Of a stretch of 20,743 nt of DNA, positions 1 to 5,699 are shown one piece after another. Location: the NCBI GenBank assembly GCA_024681875.1, contig JAILAA010000079.1:1-20743 (forward strand), given 5' to 3'. The notes under the pieces were generated by a model. The model ran no database searches, was not told the origin of the DNA, and worked only from the letters and a program-made list of their open reading frames with translations. Positions within the stretch are counted from its first letter, which is position 1, and each line of letters opens with the position of its first letter. The DNA comes from Prevotella sp. (lineage in GTDB: Bacteria > Bacteroidota > Bacteroidia > Bacteroidales > Bacteroidaceae). The position numbers were made by a program, and so were the translations under genes.

Positions 1-255
1 GTCACAGCCGCAGACACGGCACTTGATGCGCTGAACACGCATGTCGATGTAAACCGGCTTGCGACCGATCGGAACACAGCGGAAACGACGGATGGAATAC
101 CCGTTTCGTATAATTTTCTTACTTTTACACTCCGGACAGCACAATTTATCGTCCCGAGTTTGCACATTCAAAACAATTCCATTATCTTTGTACTCTGTTC
201 GGGAGCACTCCACAGTACGGAGACCGAATCCGTGATACATAAAGCTGACGTCCAT
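1..255 (-). CDS. ISL3-family transposase, N-terminal part (runs off the window)
   Basis: The minus-strand reading frame starts with ATG at 255-253 and stays open for 85 codons to the window edge, so the catalytic part lies outside. The protein begins MDVSFMYHGFGLRT and carries two cysteine clusters, CCPEC at residues 39-43 and CRVCGC at 79-84, with a basic stretch between them. That is the zinc-binding N-terminus known from ISL3 transposases, which precedes a DDE catalytic domain. It would act on the terminal repeats of its own element. No terminal repeat could be fixed with confidence; the upstream element end should lie between 256 and about 335. The matching C-terminal end of a similar transposase, on the same strand, is at the other end of the window. 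Confidence 0.8.
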   Translation of the reverse strand, partial: MDVSFMYHGFGLRTVECSRTEYKDNGIVLNVQTRDDKLCCPECKSKKIIRNGYSIRRFRCVPIGRKPVYIDMRVQRIKCRVCGCD

Positions 256-333
256 ATTTATTATCTTTTATAGTTTGGTCACTACAAAGATAATGGATTG
301 TCAGCTTTCTACATTCATTTATACAAAGATTAA

Positions 334-429
334 GGTGATGAAGCGTGGGGCTTGGGCTTCACTGACGACCGTTATTTCGAACTTCGTCTGCTCGCCCTGC
401 ACGATGCCGGTATCACGTCATTCCTGTGA
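334..429 (+). pseudogene. 3' remnant of an unidentified gene next to the IS
   Basis: A short frame follows an in-frame stop at 331-333 and reads DEAWGLGFTDDRYFEL, then RLLALHDAGITSFL, then TGA at 427-429. The composition looks like a real protein C-terminus, while the longer frame over the same bases looks random. I do not recognise the family. The likely explanation is a chromosomal gene whose 5' part was removed by the adjacent ISL3-type insertion. It ends just before the duplicated tRNA-Ser terminator region, facing the tRNA, so it may be the original chromosomal neighbour of that tRNA. Confidence 0.4.
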
Positions 430-529
430 AGACCCACTTTTATCCAAGGGGGATAATGAACCTAAAACCAAATTGTGGCCCTTGTACACGAGTCTCTTGA
501 CAAGCTTAAATGCTTGATTATCACCAATA

Positions 530-560
530 AAGAAGGAAGCCGTTTTGCGACTTCCTTCTT
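530..560 (-). terminator. Hairpin terminator copy, left side
   Basis: A perfect 10-bp stem (530-539 with 551-560) encloses an 11-base loop. Read on the minus strand the right arm runs into CTTCTTTATT, a weak T-rich tail. The same hairpin with one mismatch lies downstream of the intact tRNA-Ser at 5430-5460. Here it would stop any transcript starting at the minus-strand promoter near 777. Confidence 0.5.
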
Positions 561-586
561 CAATCAGCGGAGAGTGAGACTCCTTT

Positions 587-604
587 TGGCGGAAGGTGAG
601 GGAT
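587..604 (-). repeat. tRNA-Ser 3'-end fragment, probable att core
   Basis: On the minus strand these 18 bases are identical to 5486-5503. They cover the encoded CCA, the discriminator G, the 3' acceptor strand and the start of the T-stem of tRNA-Ser(CGA). The rest of the tRNA is absent. Confidence 0.7.
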
Positions 605-676
605 AATCCCATTCCAACTATATCTAACTGATTTTCAACCGTTTTTATTTTTGCTCTGTACAAGGATTACCATGTT

Positions 677-695
677 GGTAAAACAATGGTAAAAC
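677..695 (+). repeat. Paired GGTAAAAC repeat, left end of island
   Basis: Two copies of GGTAAAAC are separated by AAT. The same 19-bp arrangement, with one base different, occurs at 5253-5271 just inside the other end of the island. Both lie inside the att-like repeats, so they are candidate arm-type binding sites for a tyrosine integrase that is no longer present. Confidence 0.5.
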
Positions 696-776
696 GCTTT
701 TTCAAGTCTTAAAATTCAATGTCATTGCTGTATTTTTATGTAAATAAATGGTGTAGATCACGTTGTAAATCTGGGG

Positions 777-784
777 CAAAGGTA
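777..784 (-). promoter_or_regulatory. Orphan leftward promoter (-7 box)
   Basis: The minus strand reads TACCTTTG, a good Bacteroidetes -7 box. The minus strand at 804-807 reads GTTG, 19 bp upstream, a partial -33 box. No convincing gene lies downstream before the hairpin at 530-560. It may have served a deleted gene or drive a short RNA of roughly 240 nt. Confidence 0.4.
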
Positions 785-857
785 CGAAAAAATATGGAGA
801 TAGCAACTATTATCCCTGAAAAAATACGTTAAAATGCAAAAAATCTGCTTGCAAATC

Positions 858-888
858 CTTGTTCTGTGACGAAAATTTCGTAACTTTG
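858..888 (+). promoter_or_regulatory. Promoter of the AAA ATPase gene
   Basis: TAACTTTG at 881-888 matches the -7 consensus. CTTG at 858-861 is a partial -33 box at the expected 19-bp spacing. The ATPase ATG at 912 follows about 18 nt after the predicted start of transcription. Confidence 0.55.
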
Positions 889-911
889 CGGCATCTTTAA
901 TACATTCTATT

Positions 912-2261
912 ATGCTGATTAGGATTGTAACGACGAATTTTAGGTCATACGAACAGGAAACGGAGTTTACGATGTTGCCGTCATCCAATGTCCGCAGGAA
1001 GGACTGGCACGTACACAGCCAGGGCCGTGGAGCCAGTGTGTTGCGTACGGCAGTGATTTATGGTGCCAACGGTGCGGGCAAGTCGTGTCTGGTAAAGGCA
1101 CTTGGCCGACTCCAGACTATGGTGGCAATGGGAAGTCTGCCACCCAAGGCCTTCAGGGATGCCAACAAGTATAACAATCCGGAAATGCCTGTTTCCATTG
1201 AGGTGGAATTTGCCACAGAGTCAGACCAGTATTCCTACGGGGTGAGCTATTGTGGCAACCTCTGCATGGAGGAATGGCTGTATTCCACTATTAAGAAACC
1301 CGTGTGCGTGTTTGAACGCAAGTACGACGTACAGACTGGCAAGACAAGCATCAATCTGACGGCAGGAAAAAAGGACGCAGAGAAAACAAAGTTGCTGGTT
1401 TCGCTGTTAGAGGACAACCTGCTGAAGGGTAACGAACTGTTGCTGTCGAAGCATGACGTGGTGAAGAACGGACAGATGACGGATGCTTTCCTATGGCTAA
1501 CCACCAAACTGTATGTCATTTTCCCAGAGACCCGTTCGACCTCTATCTTCGACAACAGGTATTCCGACGAAGGGTTCAAGTCGCAGTCCGAAGCACTTAT
1601 TTCGGCCTTGGATCTCGGCATCAACGAGCTGACATTGAAGGATGAGGATATTGACTCGTTCAAGCAGAGCATTTCGGAATGGCCTGAACTGGTGCAGGGC
1701 GTGGATGGCATTGTCAAGCGCCTTTCCCGTTCGCCCGAGGGACAGGAGGAGGTGATGATAGACACGGGTGCCTTCACCGTCAGCATGCGCCGCAAAGGCA
1801 ACAAATATTTCGTGCGCCGTGTAAAAGCGCTGCATAAGGTGAACGACAGCCTCTATGACTTCGAACTGAAGGAAGAGTCGGACGGCACCCAGCGCATCTT
1901 CGACTTCGTGCCGATGGTGCAGAACGTCAAGAGCGAGGCTTGCACCTACGTTATTGACGAGTTGGACCGAAGCCTGCATCCCACGTTGGTACGGGCATTG
2001 GTTTCGAGGATTGTTACCGACAAAAACATGAAAGGCCAGTTAATCTTCACGACCCACGATGCAGGACTGCTCGACGGACAGGTGTTCCGCAACGATGAGA
2101 TTTGGTTTGCCGAGAAAGACCGCGAAACACAGAGCACCCATCTCTATACGCTCGATGAGTTCAAGCCACGTGCAGACTTGGATTTGGAGAAGGGCTACCT
2201 CAACGGACGCTTCGGCGCCATTCCTTTCCTGGCACGTTTCAACGAATTAAACTGGGAGTAA
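912..2261 (+). CDS. AAA/ABC-type ATPase, COG1106 (RloA-like)
   Basis: A 449-residue ATPase. It shows Walker A GANGAGKS at residues 51-58, an ABC-like signature SDGTQR near 323, Walker B YVIDELDRSLHP near 346-357 with the catalytic Asp-Glu pair at 349-350, and the H-loop FTTHD at 379-383. The region between is the variable coiled-coil and lid region of SMC/ABC-like ATPases. It ends with GRFGAIPFL, a tail I associate with COG1106 ATPases partnered by RloB nucleases. In that family the ATPase senses or powers a partner effector in restriction or abortive-infection systems. It has its own promoter. The start is chosen because MLIRIVTTNFRSY is the typical beta-strand opening of these proteins. No complete partner follows, only a possible remnant at 2263, so this copy may be orphaned or may work with the downstream operon. 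The family is firm; the defence role is inference. Confidence 0.85.
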   Translation: MLIRIVTTNFRSYEQETEFTMLPSSNVRRKDWHVHSQGRGASVLRTAVIYGANGAGKSCLVKALGRLQTMVAMGSLPPKAFRDANKYNNPEMPVSIEVEFATESDQYSYGVSYCGNLCMEEWLYSTIKKPVCVFERKYDVQTGKTSINLTAGKKDAEKTKLLVSLLEDNLLKGNELLLSKHDVVKNGQMTDAFLWLTTKLYVIFPETRSTSIFDNRYSDEGFKSQSEALISALDLGINELTLKDEDIDSFKQSISEWPELVQGVDGIVKRLSRSPEGQEEVMIDTGAFTVSMRRKGNKYFVRRVKALHKVNDSLYDFELKEESDGTQRIFDFVPMVQNVKSEACTYVIDELDRSLHPTLVRALVSRIVTDKNMKGQLIFTTHDAGLLDGQVFRNDEIWFAEKDRETQSTHLYTLDEFKPRADLDLEKGYLNGRFGAIPFLARFNELNWE

Positions 2262-2262
2262 C

Positions 2263-2406
2263 ATGGGATTCAAGGTTCTTGGACGAGCCAAGCGACCTAA
2301 GGTCGATTTTTTTGCAAAAAAAATCTCAAAAGTCTTTTGTGTATTGATTATTTTCATTAACTTTGTACCGTTTTCACAAACAAAGATAATGGTACAAACA
2401 GAATAA
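2263..2406 (+). pseudogene. Possible truncated rloB start after the ATPase
   Basis: An ATG lies one base after the ATPase stop and opens a 47-codon frame beginning MGFKVLGRAKRPKVDFF. The basic GRAKRPK opening and the tight spacing are what I would expect for the start of RloB, the usual partner of COG1106 ATPases, which continues into an acidic 'CEG' Toprim-like motif. Here the frame turns into AT-rich sequence containing the promoter of the next operon and ends at 2406. The likely reading is that rloB was deleted after its first codons, but the match rests on about 17 residues. Confidence 0.3.
2336..2365 (+). promoter_or_regulatory. Promoter of the three-gene island operon
   Basis: TTTG at 2336-2339 and TAACTTTG at 2358-2365 are separated by 18 bp, a near-perfect Bacteroidetes promoter. 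The first gene of the operon starts at 2409. The promoter lies inside the remnant frame at 2263-2406, which suggests the operon was joined here by recombination. Confidence 0.65.
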
Positions 2407-2408
2407 AG

Positions 2409-3350
2409 ATGGTGGAAGTTAAGGTCGCAGGGAAGATATTGGCATTATCTCCCATGAAAAAAGAAGAGTTGAAAGGTATTCCGATTGACACGAAACTGAA
2501 GTTTCAATTCTATCGGGCAACATTCAATGAGAATGCATTTTGTCTGTTGGAAACTAAGAAAGAAGAGAATCATGCCTCCATTGATTGTCTGAAGCTGGCA
2601 GAACGCCTGAAGGATATACTTCATTTGCCAGTTGTCTTTCTGTTCCGCAATCTCCTGTTTGTGGAAAGAAACAGACTCATAGACCGAGGCGTCTATTTCA
2701 TCGTTTCAGGCAAATTCGCATTCCTACCGTTCTTAATCATCAACTATAAGGAAACTACTCACAAAAAGGCAGAAGGACTATCTTCGGTTGCACAGTATAT
2801 AATGTTGTATCATTTGCAAATAGACAATATGAGTGGTTGGTCTATGGCTGATATGGAATCGAAATTACCTTATACATACGTTACCATATCAAGAGCATTC
2901 AAGAATCTGGAGGAACTTCATTTGTGCAAGATTGAGATAGATGAGAACCGAGTAAAACGTATCTTCTTTGAGGGGACTAAAAAAGAAGTGTGGGAACGTT
3001 CTTTACCCTATCTGAAGAATCCCATCAAAAAGAAACTCTATTGTGATGACATCGTGACAGACCTGCCATTTACAGAGGGAGGTATCACAGCTTTGGCCCA
3101 TTATACTTCACTGAATCCAAACGGGACGAAAACGTATGTAATGGATGCGAAAGGATATAAGGATTTGCAACACAACAGTATATTCGTCAACCAAAATGAT
3201 GTCGAAGGAAATATCTGTATTGAGATATGGAACTACCCGCCTCTGCATCAATATTATGCAGACCCACTTTCTCTTTATCTCACGTTGAGAGACGACCGTG
3301 ACCCCAGAACAGAAAAGGAATTAGAAATAATGATTAACAAACTATGGTAG
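2409..3350 (+). CDS. Winged-helix protein, putative AbiEi-like antitoxin
   Basis: A 313-residue protein without signal peptide or membrane segments. A winged helix-turn-helix is visible around residues 122-185: SSVAQYIMLYHL, then MADMESKLPYTYVTISRAF as turn and recognition helix, then NLEELHLCKI and a short wing. This resembles MarR-type and AbiEi-type DNA-binding domains. The domains before and after are unassigned. The next gene, an AbiEii-like nucleotidyltransferase, starts inside its last codons (7-base overlap). In type IV AbiE toxin-antitoxin pairs the first gene is a winged-helix antitoxin that also represses its own promoter, so autoregulation of the promoter at 2336-2365 is a reasonable inference. 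The antitoxin call rests mainly on gene order. It could instead be a plain regulator. Confidence 0.6.
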   Translation: MVEVKVAGKILALSPMKKEELKGIPIDTKLKFQFYRATFNENAFCLLETKKEENHASIDCLKLAERLKDILHLPVVFLFRNLLFVERNRLIDRGVYFIVSGKFAFLPFLIINYKETTHKKAEGLSSVAQYIMLYHLQIDNMSGWSMADMESKLPYTYVTISRAFKNLEELHLCKIEIDENRVKRIFFEGTKKEVWERSLPYLKNPIKKKLYCDDIVTDLPFTEGGITALAHYTSLNPNGTKTYVMDAKGYKDLQHNSIFVNQNDVEGNICIEIWNYPPLHQYYADPLSLYLTLRDDRDPRTEKELEIMINKLW

Positions 3351-4129
3351 TAGGATTAGATAAATTCAAGGAGGCATTTGCCGATTTCAAGGACAACTAT
3401 GTGATTATAGGTGGAACAGCCTGTGACATTGTACTGGGTGATACCGATATGCGTCCACGTGCCACTGATGACATAGACATGATTCTGGTGGTTGAGAAGA
3501 TGACAAAAGAATATGGTGGTGCCTTCTGGCAGTTCATCAAAGATGGTGAATACAAGGCTGGAAAACGGGAGAAAGATGACAAGACTCCGACATATACGCT
3601 ATATCGCTTCACAACCGAAAAAGAAGGGTATCCCGTACAGATTGAATTACTTTCGCGTCATTCAGACATTTTGGGTGAACCTTCTGGCTTTCACATTGAG
3701 CCTATTCCCTTTTCGGAAGACCTGTCAAGTCTTTCCGCAATAATGATGGACGATGACAGCTACGAACTGACGGTAGCCAATAGTGCAGAACAAGATGGTG
3801 TACGCATTGCTACACCTACGACATTGATATGTCTGAAAGCCCGTGCCTATCTCAACTTGCTCAAAGAGCGTGCAAACGGTAAGCAAGTTAATTCAAAGGA
3901 CATCAAGAAGCATAAGACTGATGTCCTGAAACTCATAGCAACAGCCTCTATCCCTGAACCCGTTGCTGTACCGAAGTCCGTTTATGACAGTGTAATGGAA
4001 TATGCTGCGTCCATTGAAAAGGAGTTGCCAAGCCAGTCTTTACAAGATGCTTTGGAAAGGGATGCAGATGTCATCCAGGCATTTGTGGACACTCTGAAAG
4101 AATCATTTGTAGTGAGCGAAGAAAAATGA
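3344..4129 (+). CDS. Nucleotidyltransferase, AbiEii-like putative toxin
   Basis: A 261-residue protein with the hallmarks of the DNA polymerase beta-type nucleotidyltransferase fold: IIGGTACDIVLG at residues 21-32 and the metal-binding Asp-x-Asp in TDDIDMIL (Asp43, Asp45). PVQIELLS near residue 97 may supply the third acidic residue. The segment RIATPTTLICLKARAYLNL followed by KDIKKHKTDVLKLI matches the conserved Lys/Asp helical region of AbiEii toxins. AbiEii enzymes transfer nucleotides, by analogy to tRNA or other targets, and block growth during phage infection. The gene overlaps its neighbours on both sides (7 and 4 bases), so the three proteins are probably made in fixed ratio. Whether this one is toxic is not shown by the sequence. 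The nucleotidyltransferase fold call is firm. Confidence 0.8.
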   Translation: MVVGLDKFKEAFADFKDNYVIIGGTACDIVLGDTDMRPRATDDIDMILVVEKMTKEYGGAFWQFIKDGEYKAGKREKDDKTPTYTLYRFTTEKEGYPVQIELLSRHSDILGEPSGFHIEPIPFSEDLSSLSAIMMDDDSYELTVANSAEQDGVRIATPTTLICLKARAYLNLLKERANGKQVNSKDIKKHKTDVLKLIATASIPEPVAVPKSVYDSVMEYAASIEKELPSQSLQDALERDADVIQAFVDTLKESFVVSEEK

Positions 4130-4893
4130 AGATACAATACGTATCCGACTTGCATTTGGAATTTGCCGATAACTGGCGAATCCTCAAGCAGGAAGAACCC
4201 ATGAATGTCCGTGGCGACATCCTTGTGCTGGCGGGCGACATCGGCTATCTCGGTGATGACAACTACCAGACACATCCTTTCTGGGATTGGGCTTCCGAGA
4301 ACTATCAACTGGTCATCGTGGCATTAGGCAATCATGAGTTCTACAAGTTCTATGATCTGTCCTCCATGCACGACGGACTCATAGGTGAGATTCGCCCCAA
4401 TATCCACTATTACTATAATACCGTTGTCCATATTCAGGACATCGACATCATCGTCTCTACACTTTGGGCCAATATCGCCTTGGAGGATGCCTATATCACA
4501 GAGCATAGTGTCACCGACTTCCGTCGCATTCTCTACGGCGAGGACATCCTCACCTTTGCCGATTTCAATCGCGAACACAAGCAATGCCTTGAATTTATCA
4601 AGCTGTCTGTAGCCGACAGCACGGCCAAACACAAGATAGTCGTTACCCATCATGTACCCTCCTTCCAACTGATGTCACCAGAGTTTCTGGGAAGTCAAAT
4701 CAATGGAGCCTTCATCGTCGAACTTGCTGATTATATTGCAACCAGCGGCATCGACTATTGGATTTACGGCCATTCCCATCGCAATATTGACAAGACTATC
4801 GGCACCACTCGCTGCGTCTGCAACCAGTTCGGTTATGCCTTCCACAACGAACATCTGACATTCGACAGAAACAAAATAATAGAAATTAGATAA
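4126..4893 (+). CDS. Calcineurin-like metallophosphoesterase
   Basis: A 255-residue protein with the complete metallophosphoesterase motif set in order: SDLHLEF (Asp-x-His) at residues 7-13, LAGDIG, LGNHEF, VTHHVPS and YGHSHRN. These residues bind two metal ions and hydrolyse phosphomonoesters or phosphodiesters, including nucleic acids and cyclic nucleotides in different members. There is no signal peptide, so it acts in the cytoplasm. Its ATG overlaps the stop of the nucleotidyltransferase gene (ATGA, 4126-4129), so it is translationally coupled to that gene. A phosphodiesterase coupled to a nucleotidyl-adding enzyme could remove the modification or degrade a nucleotide signal, but this is inference. 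No terminator is obvious after the stop. An inverted-repeat element begins 21 bp later. Confidence 0.8.
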   Translation: MKIQYVSDLHLEFADNWRILKQEEPMNVRGDILVLAGDIGYLGDDNYQTHPFWDWASENYQLVIVALGNHEFYKFYDLSSMHDGLIGEIRPNIHYYYNTVVHIQDIDIIVSTLWANIALEDAYITEHSVTDFRRILYGEDILTFADFNREHKQCLEFIKLSVADSTAKHKIVVTHHVPSFQLMSPEFLGSQINGAFIVELADYIATSGIDYWIYGHSHRNIDKTIGTTRCVCNQFGYAFHNEHLTFDRNKIIEIR

Positions 4894-4913
4894 TGATAGG
4901 CTTGTTATTTGAT

Positions 4914-5171
4914 TAAAGTTTCCCACCTTTTCAAAACGCCCACAAACAAAGGGGTTCTGAAATCTTTGCATCACGAGAATGCCCGTAAACAAAGGATTTT
5001 AACACAGACATAATGAATGTTAATGAAATAGAGAATGAATACCAATGTTCCCGAAAGTCCCCATTAATAGGGAGAAGTGCATTTGTGAAATACTACGCAA
5101 AAATGTTAAAGATGCGCTTGTTTTCTGGAAACGCCTTTATATAAAAGGATTTCTGAGGGTGGGAAACTTTA
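4914..5171. repeat. 258-bp MITE-like element with 14-bp inverted ends
   Basis: TAAAGTTTCCCACC at 4914-4927 is repeated as a perfect inverted copy at 5158-5171. The outermost bases are TA on both sides, as would be left by an element that targets TA. The inside has no convincing gene but holds a 15-bp near repeat (GCCCACAAACAAAGG at 4938-4952, GCCCGTAAACAAAGG at 4981-4995). It may be a non-autonomous transposon or the remains of a deleted one. Confidence 0.4.
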
Positions 5172-5195
5172 GTTATTTGACCTTTATAACATATA

Positions 5196-5230
5196 TTTTG
5201 CCACAAAAATATAATAAATTTGTGGCAAAA
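5196..5230. repeat. Perfect 12-bp stem hairpin
   Basis: TTTTGCCACAAA at 5196-5207 pairs perfectly with TTTGTGGCAAAA at 5219-5230 around an 11-base AT-only loop. There is no T-run on either side long enough to make it a clear terminator. It could be a protein-binding dyad near the island end. Confidence 0.5.
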
Positions 5231-5252
5231 CAATCTATTTCCGATAAAAAGA

Positions 5253-5271
5253 GGTAAAACTATGGTAAAAC
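5253..5271 (+). repeat. Paired GGTAAAAC repeat, right end of island
   Basis: Two GGTAAAAC copies are separated by TAT, 18 of 19 bases identical to 677-695 and in the same orientation. A related inverted octamer (CGTTTTAC) lies nearby at 5294-5301. See the left copy for interpretation. Confidence 0.5.
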
Positions 5272-5344
5272 ATTTCATCCTCGTCACTCATATCGTTTTA
5301 CATAATCGCCTGATTTACTAATGCTTCCTAAACGTGTTCTGACA

Positions 5345-5503
5345 AAGGGGGATTTGAACCTAAAGCCCAAAAGAGTCCTCCCTTTCAATATATATTCAAT
5401 GGCTGCAAATGCCTGATTTTCAGTAACAAAAGAAGGAGGCCGTTTTGCGACTTCCTTCTTCGTTCAGCGGAGAGTGAGGCTCCTTTGGCGGAAGGTGAGG
5501 GAT
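5345..5503. repeat. Right copy of tRNA-Ser 3'-end/terminator repeat
   Basis: This is the partner of 446-604, the same 159 bp in length. It joins the intact tRNA-Ser. One copy was probably brought by the integrated element and the other is native; which is which cannot be told from this window alone. Confidence 0.65.
5430..5460 (-). terminator. tRNA-Ser terminator
   Basis: A 10-bp stem with one mismatch (5430-5439 with 5451-5460) lies 26 bp downstream of the tRNA-Ser 3' end. On the minus strand it is followed by TTTTG, giving a short T tail. Confidence 0.55.
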
Positions 5504-5575
5504 TCAAACCCCCGATACCCTAATGGGTATACCGGATTTCGAGTCCAGCGCGATCGATCACTCTGCCAACCTTCC
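5486..5575 (-). tRNA. tRNA-Ser(CGA)
   Basis: Read on the minus strand it gives GGAAGGT pairing with ACCTTCC, a class II long variable arm, the T-loop TTTGAAT, discriminator G and an encoded CCA. The anticodon loop CTCGAAA gives CGA, which reads the serine codon UCG. It is 90 nt including CCA. Its 3' end is duplicated at 587-604. Confidence 0.93.
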
Positions 5576-5612
5576 TTTTCCTTTTAAAAAAGCTTTTCAC
5601 TAAAAGCGGGTG

Positions 5613-5644
5613 CAAAGGTACAATAAAAAACTATCTCCGCCAAA
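5613..5644 (-). promoter_or_regulatory. tRNA-Ser promoter
   Basis: On the minus strand TTTG (5641-5644) and TACCTTTG (5613-5620) are 20 bp apart, with the tRNA 5' end 37 bp further on. It is arranged back to back with the tamL promoter. Confidence 0.65.
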
Positions 5645-5660
5645 CTTTTCTTGAAGTTTT

Positions 5661-5691
5661 TTTGAATAGCAGGAAAATTGTTGTATATTTG
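5661..5691 (+). promoter_or_regulatory. tamL promoter
   Basis: TTTG at 5661-5664 and TATATTTG at 5684-5691 are exactly 19 bp apart. The tamL ATG begins only 9 bp after the -7 box, leaving almost no 5' leader. Confidence 0.7.
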
Positions 5692-5699
5692 CACGCAAA

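Larger units (their letters stand above)
446..604. repeat. Left copy of tRNA-Ser 3'-end/terminator repeat (attachment-site-like)
   Basis: This 159-bp stretch matches 5345-5503 imperfectly along its whole length, with near identity over the last 85 bp. It includes the hairpin terminator and ends in 18 bases (587-604) identical to the 3' end of the intact tRNA-Ser, CCA included. Homology stops abruptly after 604, inside the tRNA T-arm. Integrative elements that use a tRNA 3' end leave exactly this kind of duplicated fragment at the far end. Confidence 0.7.

Noticed and set aside
275..517. 80-codon plus-strand frame beginning MVTTKIMDCQL
   Set aside because: It crosses the IS end, the gene remnant in another frame and the tRNA terminator region; composition is random and there is no promoter.
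418..663. 81-codon minus-strand frame
   Set aside because: It is a translation of the duplicated tRNA 3' end and terminator; such frames recur wherever this repeat occurs.
5045..5287. Short frames on both strands inside and beside the inverted-repeat element
   Set aside because: AT-rich, overlapping each other, crossing the inverted repeat and hairpin; no start context or family resemblance.
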